A DNA stretch of 6,153 nt from Acidimicrobiia bacterium. Its GTDB lineage: Bacteria; Actinomycetota; Acidimicrobiia; Acidimicrobiales; AC-14. The stretch covers positions 1 to 6,153 of the forward strand of contig JAFASB010000524.1 in NCBI GenBank assembly GCA_019244985.1, given 5' to 3'. The position numbers and the translations under genes are program-made. Shown here in pieces: positions 5,908-6,153 of the stretch (the first letter of the stretch is position 1; every line of letters begins with the position of its first letter). The notes under the pieces are model-generated. The model worked only from the letters and a program-made list of their open reading frames with translations, searched no databases and was not told where the DNA came from.

Positions 5908-5913
5908 ACCTCC
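5908..5913 (-). promoter_or_regulatory. Ribosome binding site deciding the start of the 81-residue gene
   Basis: GGAGGT on the minus strand, 6 nt before GTG at 5901. It selects this start over the upstream in-frame ATG at 5925. Confidence 0.65.
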
Positions 5914-5938
5914 GCAACCACCCACGAGGAGCGGATTG

Positions 5939-5950
5939 CCCCAGCTGGGG
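5939..5950. promoter_or_regulatory. Perfect 12-bp palindrome between divergent genes (possible operator)
   Basis: CCCCAGCTGGGG is perfectly self-complementary and lies in the 74-nt gap between the divergent starts at 5901 and 5976. The position suits an operator controlling either gene. No clear -35/-10 pair is visible in either direction, and a short GC-rich palindrome may be chance, so function is inferred. Confidence 0.3.
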
Positions 5951-5975
5951 TAGGTACGCCAATCTGGTTTCCTTC

Positions 5976-6153
5976 ATGCGACGGCTGCTGTTCCTCCTGA
6001 TCCCCGCCGTGGCGCTGGCTGCCCTGGCAGTCACAGTGACCGGCCCGGCGGGCGTCGCCGCCAACCCGCCCGCCTTCAGCCCGCCCGTGCAACTTCCCAG
6101 GTGGGGCGGAAGCGAGCCGTCGATCGCCATCGACCCCAACGACGCCAACGCGG
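5976..6153 (+). CDS. Secreted protein, sialidase/BNR-like N-terminus, cut by window edge
   Basis: 59 complete codons from the ATG at 5976 stay open to the right edge. Residues 1-29 are a classic Sec signal peptide: Arg2-Arg3, hydrophobic LLFLLIPAVALAALAVTV, and a likely cleavage after AGVAA (about residue 29). The mature start has VQLPRWGGSEPSIAIDPNDA (38-57). The 'GGSEPSIAIDPNDANA' pattern recurs at the beginning of exo-alpha-sialidase-like and other BNR/Asp-box beta-propeller proteins (compare 'GEPSIAVDPxNPN'). Only the first blade edge is visible, so enzymatic activity cannot be judged. No Shine-Dalgarno sequence precedes the ATG. It is divergent from the small-ORF/Rrf2 genes. The reading frame and secretion are more certain than the family. 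Confidence 0.75.
   Translation, partial: MRRLLFLLIPAVALAALAVTVTGPAGVAANPPAFSPPVQLPRWGGSEPSIAIDPNDANA

Overview
This is a high-GC bacterial window whose genes suggest a member of the Actinobacteriota. The clues are GTG starts, short gaps and overlaps, a DUF983 zinc-ribbon protein with the actinobacterial WxxIDL ending, and a secreted protein with a long Thr/Ala/Pro linker of the kind common in Acidimicrobiia. The lineage is inferred from style; there is no marker gene here.

Left part (1-1774). Two minus-strand genes lie in line: a membrane-anchored protein with a Thr-rich stalk and an FxLYD-like beta domain (486-1160), then an unnamed protein that runs off the left edge and ends in a bacterial PH-like segment (1-462). 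A good -35/-10 pair at 1201-1229 probably drives both. Divergent from them is a DUF983 membrane protein (1310-1774), whose 3' end overlaps a Crp-family gene tail to tail by 44 bp.

Centre (1731-5901, all minus strand). Transcription order is: an 81-residue protein of unknown function, an Rrf2-family regulator, then a complete NitT/TauT/SsuABC-type importer (lipoprotein binding protein, ATPase, permease), then a Crp/Fnr-family regulator. The three transporter genes overlap one another. A promoter-like element sits between the Rrf2 gene and the binding-protein gene, and a bare -10 lies just upstream of the crp-like gene. The Rrf2 protein has no cysteine, so it cannot be an Fe-S sensor of the IscR/NsrR type. 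It resembles the CymR group of sulfur regulators, so sulfonate or another organosulfur compound is the most reasonable substrate guess. Nitrate, taurine or a thiamine precursor are not excluded.

Right edge (5902-6153). A short divergent region with a perfect 12-bp palindrome precedes the start of a secreted protein (from 5976, cut by the window end). Its mature N-terminus resembles sialidase/BNR-type beta-propeller proteins.

I found no RNA genes, CRISPR array, insertion sequence, attachment site or convincing intrinsic terminator. The content is mostly ordinary transporter-plus-regulator biology. The points most worth checking are the two flanking regulators, the conserved-looking small ORF, the altered first membrane segment of the DUF983 protein and the probable leaderless start of the crp-like gene.
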